From Tilletiaria anomala UBC 951 (Eukaryota > Basidiomycota > Exobasidiomycetes > Georgefischeriales > Tilletiariaceae), in NCBI RefSeq assembly GCF_000711695.1, contig NW_013546977.1:62001-126000 (forward strand): DNA of 64,000 bases. The letters run 5' to 3'. Positions 33,146 to 45,322 of the stretch are shown here, in pieces (the first letter of the stretch is position 1; each line of letters starts with the position of its first letter). Under the pieces are notes generated by a model that worked only from the letters and a program-made list of their open reading frames with translations, was not told where the DNA came from and did no database searches. The position numbers were made by a program, and so were the translations under genes.

Positions 33146-36100
33146 CTAGACATACACACCGGCAAGGTCGAGGCGAGCAAGCAGCTGCGCAGCCAGCTCA
33201 CTCTCCGAGCTGCTCTTGCGTGCCCAGCTCTCCCGCTCCAGCATCCGCAGATCCTCCTGCGCCTCCTCCTCCAGCTTGGCCACCTCCTCCGCCGCCGCTG
33301 CGTCCAGCGATGCGCCACCTGTCAAGTTGGGCGGTGCGCGAGCGCGCCCTCCCTGCCGCTCGCCGCCAGCAGCTGCCACATACGACTTGCGGCCGCACCG
33401 CTCGATGATGCGCAGCGCCCTGACCAGCACCGCGAACTTCTTCTCGAACCGGCTCCCGAGGCTGTACGCCCTGCCGAGCAGCGCCGGCCGAGACGCGTCG
33501 CCCCGCTCCTCTTCGCACTGGCGCAGGACTGACGAGAAGGCAAGCACCAGGTCAAAGAGCTCATTCATCAACCCGCTCAGCGCCCCTTGGCGCTGCTTCT
33601 GGAAACACGCGACGATGATCCGGTCCAGTACCCGCTCGTGGTAGCGTGCAATCGAAAAGACGTCCTTGAGAGGCGCGGACATGGCCGTCCTGCTGCCGCC
33701 GGCTGTTCCCGCTGCTGCGCCCTTGGCGCTCGAGCCTTCGCCGGCAAAATCGAGCACGTCCGCGACGGTACTGCTGCCGCCGCCGCGAACGCCACCAAAG
33801 ACGGTGCTGTTACCCGCTCCATCGTCTGCATCGCCGAGTAGCATCATCTCGTCCTGGCCGTCAGAAGCTAGCAGAAACGAGTCGTCCTGTGACTCTGCAT
33901 CGCGCTGCAGCTGCTCCAGCCGCAGCTGGAATGAGCGCCACACGTCGTCGACCGCGACTTGCTCCACGTAGCCACCCAGCGCGGCCATAAAATGCTGTGC
34001 CAGGTGCTGGAACGCGTACAGTGCCGACTGGTCGATCTCGATGCTCGTGCCGACGTGGGAACGCAGCTTGACCAGCCGCAGGTGCAGGCCCCGCAGGACC
34101 ACCTTGACACGCATGATGCGCAGCAGAAAGTTGAGAATGCGCTGCTCGTGAAAAGGAGAGGTTCCGACTGCGTCAGCCACCATGTACCGGAGGAACAAGG
34201 ACTGGCGCTCCGAGCACGCACCTGGTAGCTCAGCTGCGCTTGCTGAGTGAGCAGCGGCGCGATCAGCGACGGAGGGTGGAAGCTCAGTGTGAGCCAGTCC
34301 AGCGCGTCGATAGCTACAAACGATGAAAACGCCAATTCCTGTTAGCCAGCTTGTCGGCGTAAACCACTTGCAACCACGAGCCCCACGCACAGTCAGGTTC
34401 TTGCCACTTAGAATGGGAATGCCCGCGTATCCGGCTGACAGAGGGGTCAACGAGCGCAAACGACAGTCTCTCATCGAGGTCCTTCAACGCGTCACGCGTC
34501 GCTTGATGACCTCTATTGACGAACGGTACTAGTGTGCAAGTCCGCTGATAGCTGCCGCCGCTCTCGCGCATGACGGACACCACCTCGATAACCGCCGCGT
34601 TGAAGCGCGGCGTGAACTGGCCCGCGGGCGGAGGCCAGCCTTCCGATGCGAGCAGCTTGCTCAGTCCTTCGGCCGGCGCCCGTAGTGGGGCTTCCCCGCT
34701 GCGCAGCAAGCGTTGCTGGCCCTCATCGCTGATGCCGTCCGAGAAGAGAAGCTCCTGCATCGAGTGAGAGAAGCTCTGGCTGCCAAGCAGCAAGAATTGC
34801 CTGCATGTCTCTAGGTACGCTGGAAAGCCGAGGTCGCGAAAAAAGACGCTGATCAGAGCAGCGTTGATCAGCTTGGACCACTGCAAGAGCAGGTTCAGCA
34901 TTTGCTGAGCGGGCCGATTTGAGACCTGAGCAGAGGGGGTGCGACCAGCCGCGTTGCCCTTTCGGCCAAGCGAATCTGCGACAGGCGCAATCAAAGTTTT
35001 GAATTCTACCATTTCGCTGCTCGCCTTCCCTTGCGTATCTTCCTCGCCCACACACTCGTCTTCGGGTAACGCCATGGACGAGGCCGCGTTTAAGCGTGCA
35101 AGCAGACGCGCCGGGTTATGCAGGGCTGCTGATGCTACTGACAAATCCGGTACGGCAGCTCCTCTTGTCAAATTGATCGTGGATGGCTGGTCGCGCGCCA
35201 ACGCCTCCTCGAACCCTCCCCTCCCTTTGCGCCACATTGCAATCGAATACTGCAGCTCTTTGATGCGCGTCATGAGTTGTCGCTGTTTGGCGGTATACGC
35301 TTGTGGAGAGCTGAGCCAGGAAGGCAAATCGAGTGCTGCGTCCGCTTCAAGACTGTCGAGCTCCTTGAGCAGAGGATGATTCGAATCTGCAGCTTTTCGC
35401 AGCAGGCGAAGTGCACGGCCTGCCTCGAGTAATGAGCGCGCTTTCTCAATCGAAATGAAAGTTGGCAGCTTCGCTGGAAGCAGTGTATATCCGACGTCCT
35501 CCTCACCCCGTGCATCCAGCGTCCACTCCACGCGCGCCCCGGCCCACGGCACCAGCTTACGCTGAGAACCGCACCTGGACCCACCGCGGGAGCTGGCATG
35601 TCCTATGCCTCGCTCGGACGCATTAGTGAATCCGTCTTCGCCAATTTCATTCTGCATTTTGCTGGCTTTCGCGCCAGGCCAGCCGACCCAGGCGGCAAGG
35701 TCGTTGCGCCACGCATGCGACGTCTTCTCGAGGATCCACATGAGCGTGTGTTGGATCATCGGAGGGGAAGAAGCTGCTAGCGACGAGTAGTGCGCGTAAA
35801 CATGAGTCAGAACACTCGAGCTATCGCGGAGATTGCATGGCATCTTGAAAGGGGGCCTGTGACGGAGAGACTGGAGCACGGATGCGCAAGCGGTCAGGCA
35901 CAGCCGCTCCGCAACGGATTCGAAAGCCTTGACTAAGTCTCACACAGTTCATGAGCGAAGCTAAGTTCCCCAGCAGAGCCTTGATCTCGGCCAAATCTTT
36001 CTTCAGACGTACTAAGCCGACCTTTGACTCGCGCTCGGGGGCGACGCTACTGTTCCAAGCCGTCAGGCATTGCTGAACGTATTCGACAACGACCTCGACC

Positions 36101-37214
36101 GCGTGGCACATTGCGCCTACTTCTGGGGCACTATCACCTCCAGCAGCATTTCTGAGGGCAGCCACGCGGTCTACAAGCCTCCTAAGCAACGAGCCGACTT
36201 CCAGGCAGGCAGAGATGCTCGCTTCTGACGCAGGTAAAGACAGTCCGGCGATACGCTCCGTCCCCGCCCAGTCTTCGAATGAAGGGATCGGCGGGTTATT
36301 CTGTCCGCTAGGATCCCGAGCTTTGCCCTTGAGGATGCTCTTGACGTGTTCGAGATAAAGCTCGGCACGCTTTTTCTGCTGCATCGCACCGCTCCAGCGA
36401 TAGGCGGCGCGCTTCGGATCCCATTGGAAAAGCTCGGACGAATTGCCTGTGCTCGCAGTCAGAAGGAGTGACCTCAGCACCGAAAACATCTCGTAGGATG
36501 GGGCGGGGCGACGCGTGACATATTGGCTGCTTTGGGGGCTTCCTCCCTGCTGCGGCCCCTCCGATGAAGCCGGAGCTAGCTGAAAGCCTTCAGTCCTGCA
36601 TTGTAAAGGTTCGTGTTAGTAAAGGGGGTCTGGCACCAAGTGTAGGATAGCCATACTCACTCAAGGACAAGGGCCTCTAAAAGGCTTCGAGAGTAAGCGT
36701 CATTGTCTTGGGTGATGGTCATGTCAGACAAGAGTCGGGCTGGGCGCGGGGCCGCTCGCCATCCAGAATTCGGCATGGATTCATCATTCTGGACCTCACA
36801 GATGTGATACCAGTCATCCCAAGTTCGCGAACACGGATCAAGATTCCTGCTTTCCGCTGTATGCTGAGCAGATTTCAAAGGGCCAGAGCTAATCGCGTCT
36901 CGAATAGTGGGAACTGATACGGCCGTCTCGGAAAGTACGCGATGCTCTTCAGACCGAGAGTTGGCGCCGATGGGTCTAGAGTCGACCGAGGGGAGGCTGT
37001 CAGCGCCATCATCTGCCAAGCTGAAGCCTTGGATACCCTCTGCTTTGAGCCAGCTCTGCAGTACAGGGTCGCCGTCCAGGAGGGTTGATGGTGGCAGTGG
37101 AGACACCTGAAACGGGGAAGGCAGACTCGATAAGGCGTCGAACTTCATCGGGTCATCGCCGCTGAGCGATGGCGGACGGATGTCCCCCATCTCGGGAAAG
37201 CAGGAGAGCGTCAT
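33146..37214 (-). CDS. Gamma-tubulin complex component (GCP5/GCP6-like)
   Basis: Spc97/Spc98-family protein of the microtubule-nucleating gamma-tubulin ring complex. Exons: 37214-36661, 36595-35944, 35870-34391, 34313-34222, 34141-33146, 1257 residues. The N-terminal GRIP1-like part holds LRSLLLTASTGNSSELFQWD and SLLRRLVDRVAALR. The central part has a LPTFISIEKARSLLEAGRAL segment, the usual pre-GRIP2 helix. The GRIP2-like part has YLETCRQFLLLGSQSFSH, then WLTLSFHPPSLIAPLL and, across intron 4, LSYQRILNFLLRIMRVKV, matching the conserved YQ-LLF helix of the family. Ser/Gly-rich inserts and a long C-terminal coiled tail make it larger than Spc97/98 or GCP4. The GCP5/6 assignment rests on length and the N-terminal pattern and is tentative. 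Confidence 0.88.
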
Positions 37215-37528
37215 CTGTGGGCATTGCTATTGCTATCAGAAGGACGTGCCATGAGGCGATGGACCTGGTCTTTGCTCTTGAGCATGAAAGTTGTGCGCGT
37301 GATGTTCATTGTTGAAGCGCAGTGCAGCGCGGCGCGTCGCGCTCTGTTTGAAGGACGCATAGTCGTTCCGACGGGCTATGTGTCTGCCAGTCTCTCGAGT
37401 CTGAAGTCTGGACCATGTCATTCCCATTCCGAATATCCTTACCTCTTCTGTAGCATCGTCACCTATAGACTTGGAGTGCATCAGACGGACAGGGTTGCCC
37501 GTGCTCAATACTGGAGAAAGCAGGCAAG
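37215..37528. promoter_or_regulatory. Bidirectional promoter region, GCP / MDV1
   Basis: This 314-bp gap separates two divergent start codons and contains no open frame of note. Confidence 0.5.
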
Positions 37529-40182
37529 ATGAGTGCGCAATACAGTGGCAATGGGCCGGGAGGGGGGCCCAGCTCGTCCGCGAAGGGTAGATGCGAAGAT
37601 GCCGGTCCGCTCAACAAGCTGTCCGGAGCGCTGGCAAGCACCAAGGCTTATCTCACACCGTTCGCATCGGCGACCGCACAGTCATCTTCAGCTGTGCGTG
37701 AGGGCCATCAGGCGGAAGCGAACAAGCTCCTCGCCGACATCGCGCCGCATATCATGCGACCGCGAATGCTGCAAGCTGCTGCCGCCGCGAGCGCTTCAAT
37801 CTCCAACGCTTCCCACTCGTCCAACATGCTTGGGCTACAGTCGGGCAGCCTGCGCCTAACTAACCCTGGACGATCATTGGTGCGATTCGGAAACATGGTC
37901 CGACACGGCCCCATCACTTCGACCGACTTGCGCATCCAAGAGGCATCCGATCAGATTCTGCTAACAGCTGCCATGGGCGATGTGGAGGAACCAACCGGCA
38001 TCGCTGCCGAAGTATCGCTCCTGCGAGGATATCAGGCAACTATCCCTTCAGCCCTGGAAGGCAAGAGCAGGCGAAGAAAGGCACGAGGGAGAGACGCGCC
38101 GCACATGGGTCTTAAGTCAATGGGCAATTCTGCTCGCGGGCTGCTGACTGACGGCGACGCGGCCGAATCGCAAAGAGATGTGTCCATTTCACGGGAAGCG
38201 CGCAAAGCACGGAGATCTGCCGCTGCAAAGGGCAAAGAGATTCCATTGTCAGAGGAGGAGCTGCAGGAGCAGTTAGGTGACATCTTGACAGACAAGGAAA
38301 ATCTGAGCGTCCGCAGGGTGCGTCTAAACAACTCATGCGCGAGTTGATGTTGAACTGAGCCGGGCGTTACCCCACAGATGCTGCTCAACTCAGAAATGTC
38401 CGAGCTGGAGGCCAAGATCGCTGCGCTAGAAAATGTCAAGCATGGGTTGCACTGCAGCCTGGTCGGTCTGCAGGAGGAAGAGCTGGAGCTCAACGACGAG
38501 TTCGAGGGCGTGTCCGAATCACTTGAGTTGCTGAAATACCGCAAAACAATGCCAGGAGGGAACGCGAAAATGTCGATAACCAGCACTTCCGCCACATCGA
38601 ATCATGGAAGTCCTGGGAATAAGGGGACTGTCAAGCGGAAAAAGGGACCTCTCTTCTTGCCAAGCGAACACGACGATCTGCCCCCGGGTGTCGCATTTAT
38701 GACGTTGACCGGGCACACCGCACCGCTCACAGCGCTCGACTTCTCTGAGCCATATGGCACGTTGGTTTCGTCTGCTAGCGACGATTCCGTACGTGTCTGG
38801 GACTTGACAGTTGGAAGCGAAGTAGGGCGACTACGCGGGCACTCCGGTGAGCCCCATGTTTCTCCTAAGAAGGCGGTACCCTGCCGTTGCTGACCCAGAT
38901 CGATGCGCGCACCACATAGGGTTTGTCAAGTGCCTGCAGGTGGAAGATGAGCTGTGCATCACTGGCTCGGCAGACAGCACGCTGAAGTTGTGGGATCTGC
39001 GACGGGTGGAAGACTACGAGGCGCGATTGTCGCTTGCTCAGCAAGGCGATGTCTCCTATCAGAATTTGAACGAGCTGGCGGAAGGTCGAGTCGACGCGGG
39101 AGACGTCACGGATGATCCGTATAACCCATGCTTGCGCACGCTCGAGGGGCACAGTAAAGCTGTCACGGCGCTCTACTTTGACGACAACTGCCTCGTCACT
39201 GGCGCTTCTGACAAGACGCTCCGTCAGTGGGATCTGAACACTGGACAGTGTGTCCTGACGATGGACATCCTCTGGGCCATCTCGAATCCAGCATCCACAC
39301 AGTCTCTCTCCTCATCAATGATGCTCGACGCATCCAACAGTGGCTTTCTGCCCATATCGCCACGGGCCAGCATGCTCGGCTCACCATCTCTCCGCGCTTC
39401 AAGTGTGTTCGGTGGCAGCGGCGCCGGTAACAACAGTGCAAGCGTAAATGCCATGATGGGCAGCATGGTCCTTCCCTCCGTGACAGGCGGCAACTTTTCG
39501 CATCCCACTCCAGCGTACGCCGACGGAAGCTGGGAGATGTACCAGGACTTTGTTGGCGGTGTACAGTTTTGGGGCTACGCACTTGCAAGTGGCAGCGGCG
39601 ATGGCGGCGTGCGCATGTGGGATATGCGCACGGGGCAGGCGCATAGGACATTGCTGGGACACACTGCACCGGTCACATGCTTGCAGTTCGACGAGACTTA
39701 TGTCATCTCGGGCAGCTTGGACAGATCAATCAAGGTGCGTGTTACTCGCACGCCAGCTCTCGAACTTTGGTAGTAAGCTCGCTTCCTGTCCTGCTAACTC
39801 CATAACTCCCGCACTTGGTTTCTTCCCTCAAGATTTGGGACCTGCGAACTGGTGTCATATCAGACACGATCAAGTACGACTATCCAGTAACATCACTTCA
39901 GTTCGACAGTCGCAAGATCGTCGCAACGACTGGCGAGAACGGCGTGAACGTGAGTCGTCCCATTCGCTGATGTTACCGCAAGGTCCGCATGCACGAAGTT
40001 TGAAACTGAGGTGGAATTTTGCCTTGTGTATTTGCCTCGCGCAGGTCTACAATCGCACCACTCTGCAACACTCGACGCTTTCTTTGAATGGGCACACTGC
40101 GCCCGTCGAGCGGGTACGCTACATGGATCGCTACGGCGTTTCCGGCGGGAAGGACAACCTCATCAAAGTGTGGGCGATGTAG
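37529..40182 (+). CDS. MDV1: Mitochondrial division protein 1 (WD40)
   Basis: Mdv1/Caf4 links the outer-membrane protein Fis1 to the dynamin Dnm1 in mitochondrial fission. Exons: 37529-38317, 38378-38846, 38920-39734, 39833-39949, 40045-40182, 775 residues. Architecture is as expected: an N-terminal extension with helices (NKLLADIAPHIMRPRML region), a coiled coil starting at exon 2 (SEMSELEAKIAALENV, ESLELLKYRK), then a C-terminal propeller with repeats ending SDDSVRVWDL, DSTLKLWDL, DKTLRQWDL, DGGVRMWDM, SIKIWDL and NLIKVWAM. A Ser/Gly-rich insert of about 100 residues separates the third and fourth repeats, as in other fungal Mdv1 proteins. It is divergent from the GCP gene and convergent with MED21. 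Confidence 0.93.
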
Positions 40183-40822
40183 TCTTTGCCTCCGGCCTGA
40201 CATAGAGGCGCTTCTAGGAAAAGCTGTGTGACCTCTACGACCGATAGCTTGCTTGTAGGCAGCCGGCGATCGCGCCCACATGTGCAGGCTTGGTTTTGCG
40301 TGATGTAGCTCTCGCATCCTAGTGCGCTTGGTTGCTATAGTATTGAATGGCATATAGCAGTCGCTACGCCTTCTGAAGTAGGTGAAATAGATGAGTCGGG
40401 CTGAACGCATGCTCGGCCGACATACGGCCACTGCCATGGCCGTTCGTGGAGGTAAGCCGCTTTACTGATCCGCAGTGCTGCATGAATGCAGCCGGGAAAT
40501 GCAGCGAACCTGCTCCTGATTGGTTGGGAGCTGTTCGTCACTTCTTTCCAACCGATGGTGTCAAATACTTCAAGACGCAGGATTGCGCGTTTCTGAGTGG
40601 AGCTCGATGAGCAAATGCCGAGGTTCCGACAGCTAGATTGGCGAGTGTGAAAGGTGCGTAAAAGAAGATTATCGACTCAGCATGGTCACGGTGTTAGTGC
40701 TCCAGTCGCTTTGGCTAGTGCAACCCTTGTGTGCTGTTGGTCATTGCAGACTTGATGGAGCAGTTCCGAAACTTGTAGTTGGAGGACCTCTGATTGTGTG
40801 TATATCAAGTCAGCATAGAGGA
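40183..40822. other. 3' intergenic region, no gene seen
   Basis: This 640-bp gap separates the convergent MDV1 and MED21 stop codons. Nothing recognisable is present. Confidence 0.5.
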
Positions 40823-41350
40823 CTACTTGAAAGACTGAGCCTCTGAATGGTACACACTTGCTTCCCGTACTGCTGCTCTGTATTCCTCGTTCGCATGACG
40901 CATTTCGCTTTGCAACGCCTCGAGCTCAGCGATCTGGAACGAGCGGAAGAGCCCATAGTGAGTCGAAAGGCAAAATAAGGAGGTAAGGATCCGCGCTGCA
41001 TAAGTGCAACTCACCTGCGCTGGCTGCTGACCATCCCTGCTCGCCCACTCTGGCAGATCACCAATGTACGCCTCGACCTGCTTTGCCTTCATCATCAGAT
41101 CCTGCACCAGCTCATCGGCGCTCTCGACCATCGTCTCTTCATCAACAAGTGTCTGGCTTGCCGTTGCGCTCAGCAAAACAAGCGGGATGGCAGGGTTGGT
41201 CTGCACGTGGGGGGCTTTGCGGGTCAGATAGGAGATCGAGGCGGCCATGATGCGCAGGAGAAAGTCGATGGCTTCTTCGAGCGTCTCGATCTCGTCACCG
41301 CACCGGGCGGTAGGCTTGGCGGCTGTGACGGCAACTGATGGGTCGGACAT
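40823..41350 (-). CDS. MED21: Mediator complex subunit Med21
   Basis: Med21 (Srb7) is a small helical subunit of the middle module of Mediator, paired with Med7. Exons 41350-41015 and 40933-40823, 148 residues, near the yeast 140. The N-terminal helix (ETLEEAIDFLLRIMAASISYL) and the conserved ELVQDLMMKAKQVEAYIGDLPE block are the family signature. The second exon gives a C-terminal coiled coil (IAELEALQSEMRHANEEYR). The 81-nt intron is a multiple of three without a stop, so an unspliced reading would insert 27 residues at a helix boundary. The GTGAGT donor, TTCCAG acceptor and family length favour splicing. It is divergent from NFU1 (444-bp gap). Confidence 0.9.
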   Translation of the reverse strand: MSDPSVAVTAAKPTARCGDEIETLEEAIDFLLRIMAASISYLTRKAPHVQTNPAIPLVLLSATASQTLVDEETMVESADELVQDLMMKAKQVEAYIGDLPEWASRDGQQPAQVSCTYAARILTSLFCLSTHYGLFRSFQIAELEALQSEMRHANEEYRAAVREASVYHSEAQSFK

Positions 41351-41794
41351 GGCAGGATGTCCAGCCGCCATTACCGGAAGGGAGCGTCTGTAGATCCAAG
41401 GGCTCCGAACCCTTTTTTCCGAGGCTGGCTGCTTGGGATGAACCGACCAAGACTCACGATTCAACCGACCGAAAGCTGAGTAGAGCATACTGTACTCTTG
41501 TATGTAGTAGTAGTAGTCGGGTGTCTCTTACGTTCGGAGCGGAACTTGTGATGCCGCCAGGCAGCACCTGAGTTGTGAGGGCGAAATGGGCGGAACGAGT
41601 CTCAGCGGCCAGCATAGCAGAGTAGTTACGTCCGACCAAGCCGGCTACAATGAGCTCTCTTTCGCGCATACATTCTCACCACTCTCCTCGACTCATCGGA
41701 CAAGCCAGAGCTCACTGCTTGAAACGCTTGTCGATCAATAATCAATCTTCGCGGCGGGAAAGTTCAGCTTTCATCCGTGCAAGCACTAAGAGCC
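41351..41794. promoter_or_regulatory. Bidirectional promoter region, MED21 / NFU1
   Basis: This 444-bp gap separates two divergent start codons. A short GTAGTAGTAGTAG run lies near 41505-41518. No other element stood out. Confidence 0.5.
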
Positions 41795-42873
41795 ATGAGC
41801 TTCTCAGTACCAAAGTTGCCCGCCACACGCACGCTCCTGCGGGCAGCCGCACGCAGCGCCGCCCAGCTCAATGGTGCCCCCACGGTGTCAACTCCTTCCT
41901 GCTCAGCTGCCGCAATGCATACAAGCTCGGCGGCGCGAGTAGCGGCAAGATGGTCTAGTCGCCAGTCCTTCCGTTCAGAAGCCACAGCGAGAACAGTCTC
42001 CCATGGGCGGTCTCAAGGGTGGCCTGCTAACCCACGATCTGTGCAGAGTGAGTGCAGAGCACTCTGGACGCGCGCTTTCGACTCTTGCTGACGAGGGTGG
42101 CATGTACAACTTTGAATCAGAGCGCTCGATGTTCATTCAGACAGAGTCAACGCCGAATAATGACAGCTTGAAGTTCTTACCCGGCCAGAAAGTCATGGAG
42201 AGTGGGTCCGCCGAATTTCTGGACAATCGAAGCGCAATGTGAGTGGCCTCTCTGCAGAGGGTATGTTACATGAGATCCTATCCTGAACGTCATGTTTATT
42301 CTGAAACCACACAGGTCTTCACCGCTTGCAAAGCAGCTCTTCCAAATTCCTGGCGTCAGCAGCGTCTTCTACGGTCCAGACTTTGTGACAGTGTCGAAAG
42401 CGTCAGACGTACAATGGTCAACGCTGAAGCCGGAGATCTACTCGCGCATTATGGAATTCTTCACAGCCGGCCACCCACTCTTCACGGATGCCAACTCGGC
42501 ACATGGATCGAGCGACACGCTGATCCTCGACACCGACAGCGAGACGGTCGCGATGATCAAGGAGTTGCTCGACACGCGCGTCCGGCCTGCAATCCAGGAG
42601 GACGGCGGAGACATCGAGTACCGCGGCTTTGGCGAGGACACCGATGGGATCGTCAGGTTGATGCTGAAGGGAAGCTGTAGAGGATGCGACAGCTCGACCG
42701 TCACGCTCAAGAACGGTATCGAACGCATGCTCACGCACTATATCCCTGAAGTCAAGGGCGTCGAACAGATCCTCGATCAGGAGGACGAGGTCGCTTTGGA
42801 TGAATTTGCCAAGCTCGAGAAACGACTCAGCGCAGAGCGTGAGAAGGAGACGCAACGCGGCTTCTCGATCTGA
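41795..42873 (+). CDS. NFU1: Mitochondrial Fe-S scaffold protein Nfu1
   Basis: Nfu1 delivers 4Fe-4S clusters to lipoate synthase and other mitochondrial targets. Exons: 41795-42047, 42121-42238, 42315-42873 (introns 73 and 76 bp), 309 residues. Residues 1 to about 80 are rich in Arg, Ala and Ser with almost no acidic residues, a mitochondrial presequence. The Nfu N-domain begins [19 protein letters not shown]. The C-terminal NifU domain has GDIEYRGF and the cluster ligands in [10 protein letters not shown] (Cys245, Cys248). A charged tail ([17 protein letters not shown]) follows. It is convergent with the aminotransferase gene, with 134 bp between stops. Confidence 0.95.
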
Positions 42874-43007
42874 TACAGCCAATCTTATGACTACCTCTGA
42901 AGAATCTGGCGTACTGTACCATACTGTCATCATGCGAATTGCTCATCTCCTGGATTTAGAGCATGCCACACATCCTAGGTCCTAGTAGACAGTAGATTCA
43001 GAGTTGA

Positions 43008-44446
43008 TTATATATTCTCATCAACAACGACGCTCCATGGGTGCTCGATCTTGCCGAGCTGGATACCGGTGATAGTGTTGAGCATGACCTTGGCGATGGG
43101 GCCGACGCCCTCCTCCGACGTTGGGATACGAATGTCGCGACCCATGTACCCTAGGCGCTCGACGGGGCTGACGATCGCCGCGGTGCCCGCGCCGAACATC
43201 TCCAGCAAGCAGCCGGACTTCTCCGCTTCGACAACCTCGGCCATGTTGATCTCGCGCTCAGAGACAATGAGGTCCGAGGGTAGGCCGTCGATGGGGAACT
43301 TCCCTGCGAGGTGATCTCGTGCCAATTCCAGGATCGAAGCGCGCGTCACACCGGGGAGGATCATTCCATTCAGTGGGGGTGTTATGAGCTCCGTGGCTGT
43401 GTTAGTGAGGGCAAAGGAAACAGTGTGTCAGTTACACTTCTCATCTGGAAGTGCAACATGAAGGCACAGTGCACACTCACCACCATCTTTATTCTTGATG
43501 ACAACAAACATGTTCATTGTTCCAACTTCGGTGAGCCAGTGCTCTTCGCCGAACAGCCACAGGTTTTGCTGATAGCCGCTTTTCGCTGCTTCCACCTGCA
43601 TCTTGATGCCTGGCGCGTAATTGAGACCGAGCTTGTATTGTCCTGTGCCACCTGGCCATGCGCGGACTTTAGATGGGTCAGCCTCGAGCGCAACAGGCTT
43701 GAAGCCGCTCCTGTAGTACGGCTATGGACAAAAGAGTCAGGGGGTACATCTCAGCCACATCCATCAGATCAAACTAGCAAGGGCGTATAGCTCACTCCGA
43801 CGGGAGAACAGATAACGAAGAGAAGCGCCTCGGTGGTCGGGAATACACCTAGGGCTTGTTGCGTGCCAATGAGCGTCGGTCGGATGTACAGCGAATGACC
43901 CGGATCCGCTGGGATCCAGTGCTTGTCGAGTGAGACGAGTTTTTTTATGAGCGTTGTCAGCTGCTCGCCATCGACGGCTGGCAGCGCGATGCGGTCAGCA
44001 CTGACGTTGAGACGCTTCATGTTCATGTCTGGTCGAAAGAGCCTGATGCCTCCATTGACGTCCTTGTACGCCTTCATTCCCTCGAACAGACTCGGTGCGT
44101 AGTGGAATATGACAGAGCTGGGATCCAGGTGGAGCGGTCCGTACGGATGGATATGAGGCGGTGCCCAGCCGGTCTGTGCGTTCCAGGGGACGGAGAGCAT
44201 GTGATCCGAGAAGTTTTGACCAAACACAAGCGAGCTGGAAGGCGGTACGGTCTTCGGCTGCTGTGTCTTAGTTACCTTAAGCGACGAGGCATCGAGCGTG
44301 GAGAGTCCCATCACTTCTCCGGTCATCGGATCGATCTGCTGGGGTTTGGACGCATCGCGAACGAGCGTGCTCGTCGAGAAACGCAGCGATCTTGACGAGC
44401 AGGCCGCTTGCCGCCGCGCTGTAGTGCGAAGGGAGGCTGCGAGCAT
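43008..44446 (-). CDS. BAT1: Branched-chain amino acid aminotransferase, mitochondrial
   Basis: PLP enzyme interconverting leucine, isoleucine and valine with their 2-oxo acids. Exons: 44446-43796, 43721-43481, 43396-43008 (introns 74 and 84 bp), 426 residues. An Arg/Ser/Ala-rich N-terminus without acids until about residue 31 suggests mitochondrial import. Motifs: ALFEGMKAY-type sequence ([10 protein letters not shown]), [22 protein letters not shown], the PLP-lysine in [16 protein letters not shown] (Lys247), [10 protein letters not shown], and the C-terminal [12 protein letters not shown]. The symbol follows the yeast mitochondrial isozyme. A perfect TGACTCA site 162 bp upstream fits Gcn4/general amino-acid control. 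Confidence 0.94.
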
Positions 44447-44607
44447 GATCTTTACTTCCTACTTTAGTCAATCGAACTTGAACGCGCTCTGCTGGTGGAG
44501 GTCGGTAGGTGATACCTTCGGCAGCGAGCTGATCGGGATGCTCACACTCTTTATAGCGAGTGATTTGGCAATGCCATTACGGAGATCCGAAATGGAAGTC
44601 TATCGCA

Positions 44608-44614
44608 TGACTCA
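44608..44614. promoter_or_regulatory. TGACTCA (Gcn4/AP-1-type) site
   Basis: Perfect heptamer 162 bp upstream of the branched-chain aminotransferase ATG. Gcn4-family factors activate amino-acid biosynthesis genes through this site in yeasts and filamentous fungi (CPC1/CpcA). Confidence 0.5.
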
Positions 44615-45322
44615 GAGTTGAAGTGGACTTATGCTTTGGTATTGGCTGGGCGGAACCGCTGGTGGCAGCGTTATTCCTCCCGACTCACACGTGACAACCA
44701 CATAGAGATTCACCGAACCCGCCAAATGCTGGTCTGGTCACATGGGAGCTGGGTAGCTCACGCGCTTTGTATTGTAATAATGTTCAAACTATTCAACATC
44801 GATTGCAAAACGAGCCAATAAAGAAGTGCTCTTCCCAACAGGATTCAGATTGTCGCACAGCAAATGGCCGGTCTTACTAAGTTGGAGCCTGTAGTTGTGC
44901 GACACATTAAACACAATGAGGAGACTGCCGAGGGAATACACGAGTACGAGGGGCAAAAAAGTGGCTCGCCCATGTGCCCGTGCGGAGAAGTCCACCAAGT
45001 CTAGAGAGCAAGCAGCATCAGCTTGAGGGGCATGGGGGTCACCATGTACGCCAGATGATGAGGTGGACTTGAAAGGGGACATACCACGCCATCTCTGCAA
45101 TAAGTCATAAGTCCGCATCGTGAAAGTCAAGCTTCATGTCAGTTCCTTTTGCATTTGGCGGGGTTATGACCTGACGGCCAGGTGAGCGCGCAGTAGCGGT
45201 CAGACAGCTGTAAGCGACACCGTGCTTGCGCTATTTGTGCGTGAGATATTTGGCCTCATGTCTTCGAGGACCGTTCTTTCAGCCTTTCGTGTATCGAAAT
45301 CGCCAATAGAGAAAGCGAAGCG

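Noticed and set aside
34202-34221. Apparent 20-nt ultra-short GT-AG intron in the gamma-tubulin complex gene
   Set aside because: A 20-nt gap would join two open frames, but using the AG at 34142 instead gives an ordinary 80-bp intron with a CTGAC branch site and produces the conserved SYQRILNFLLRI helix exactly. No micro-intron is needed.
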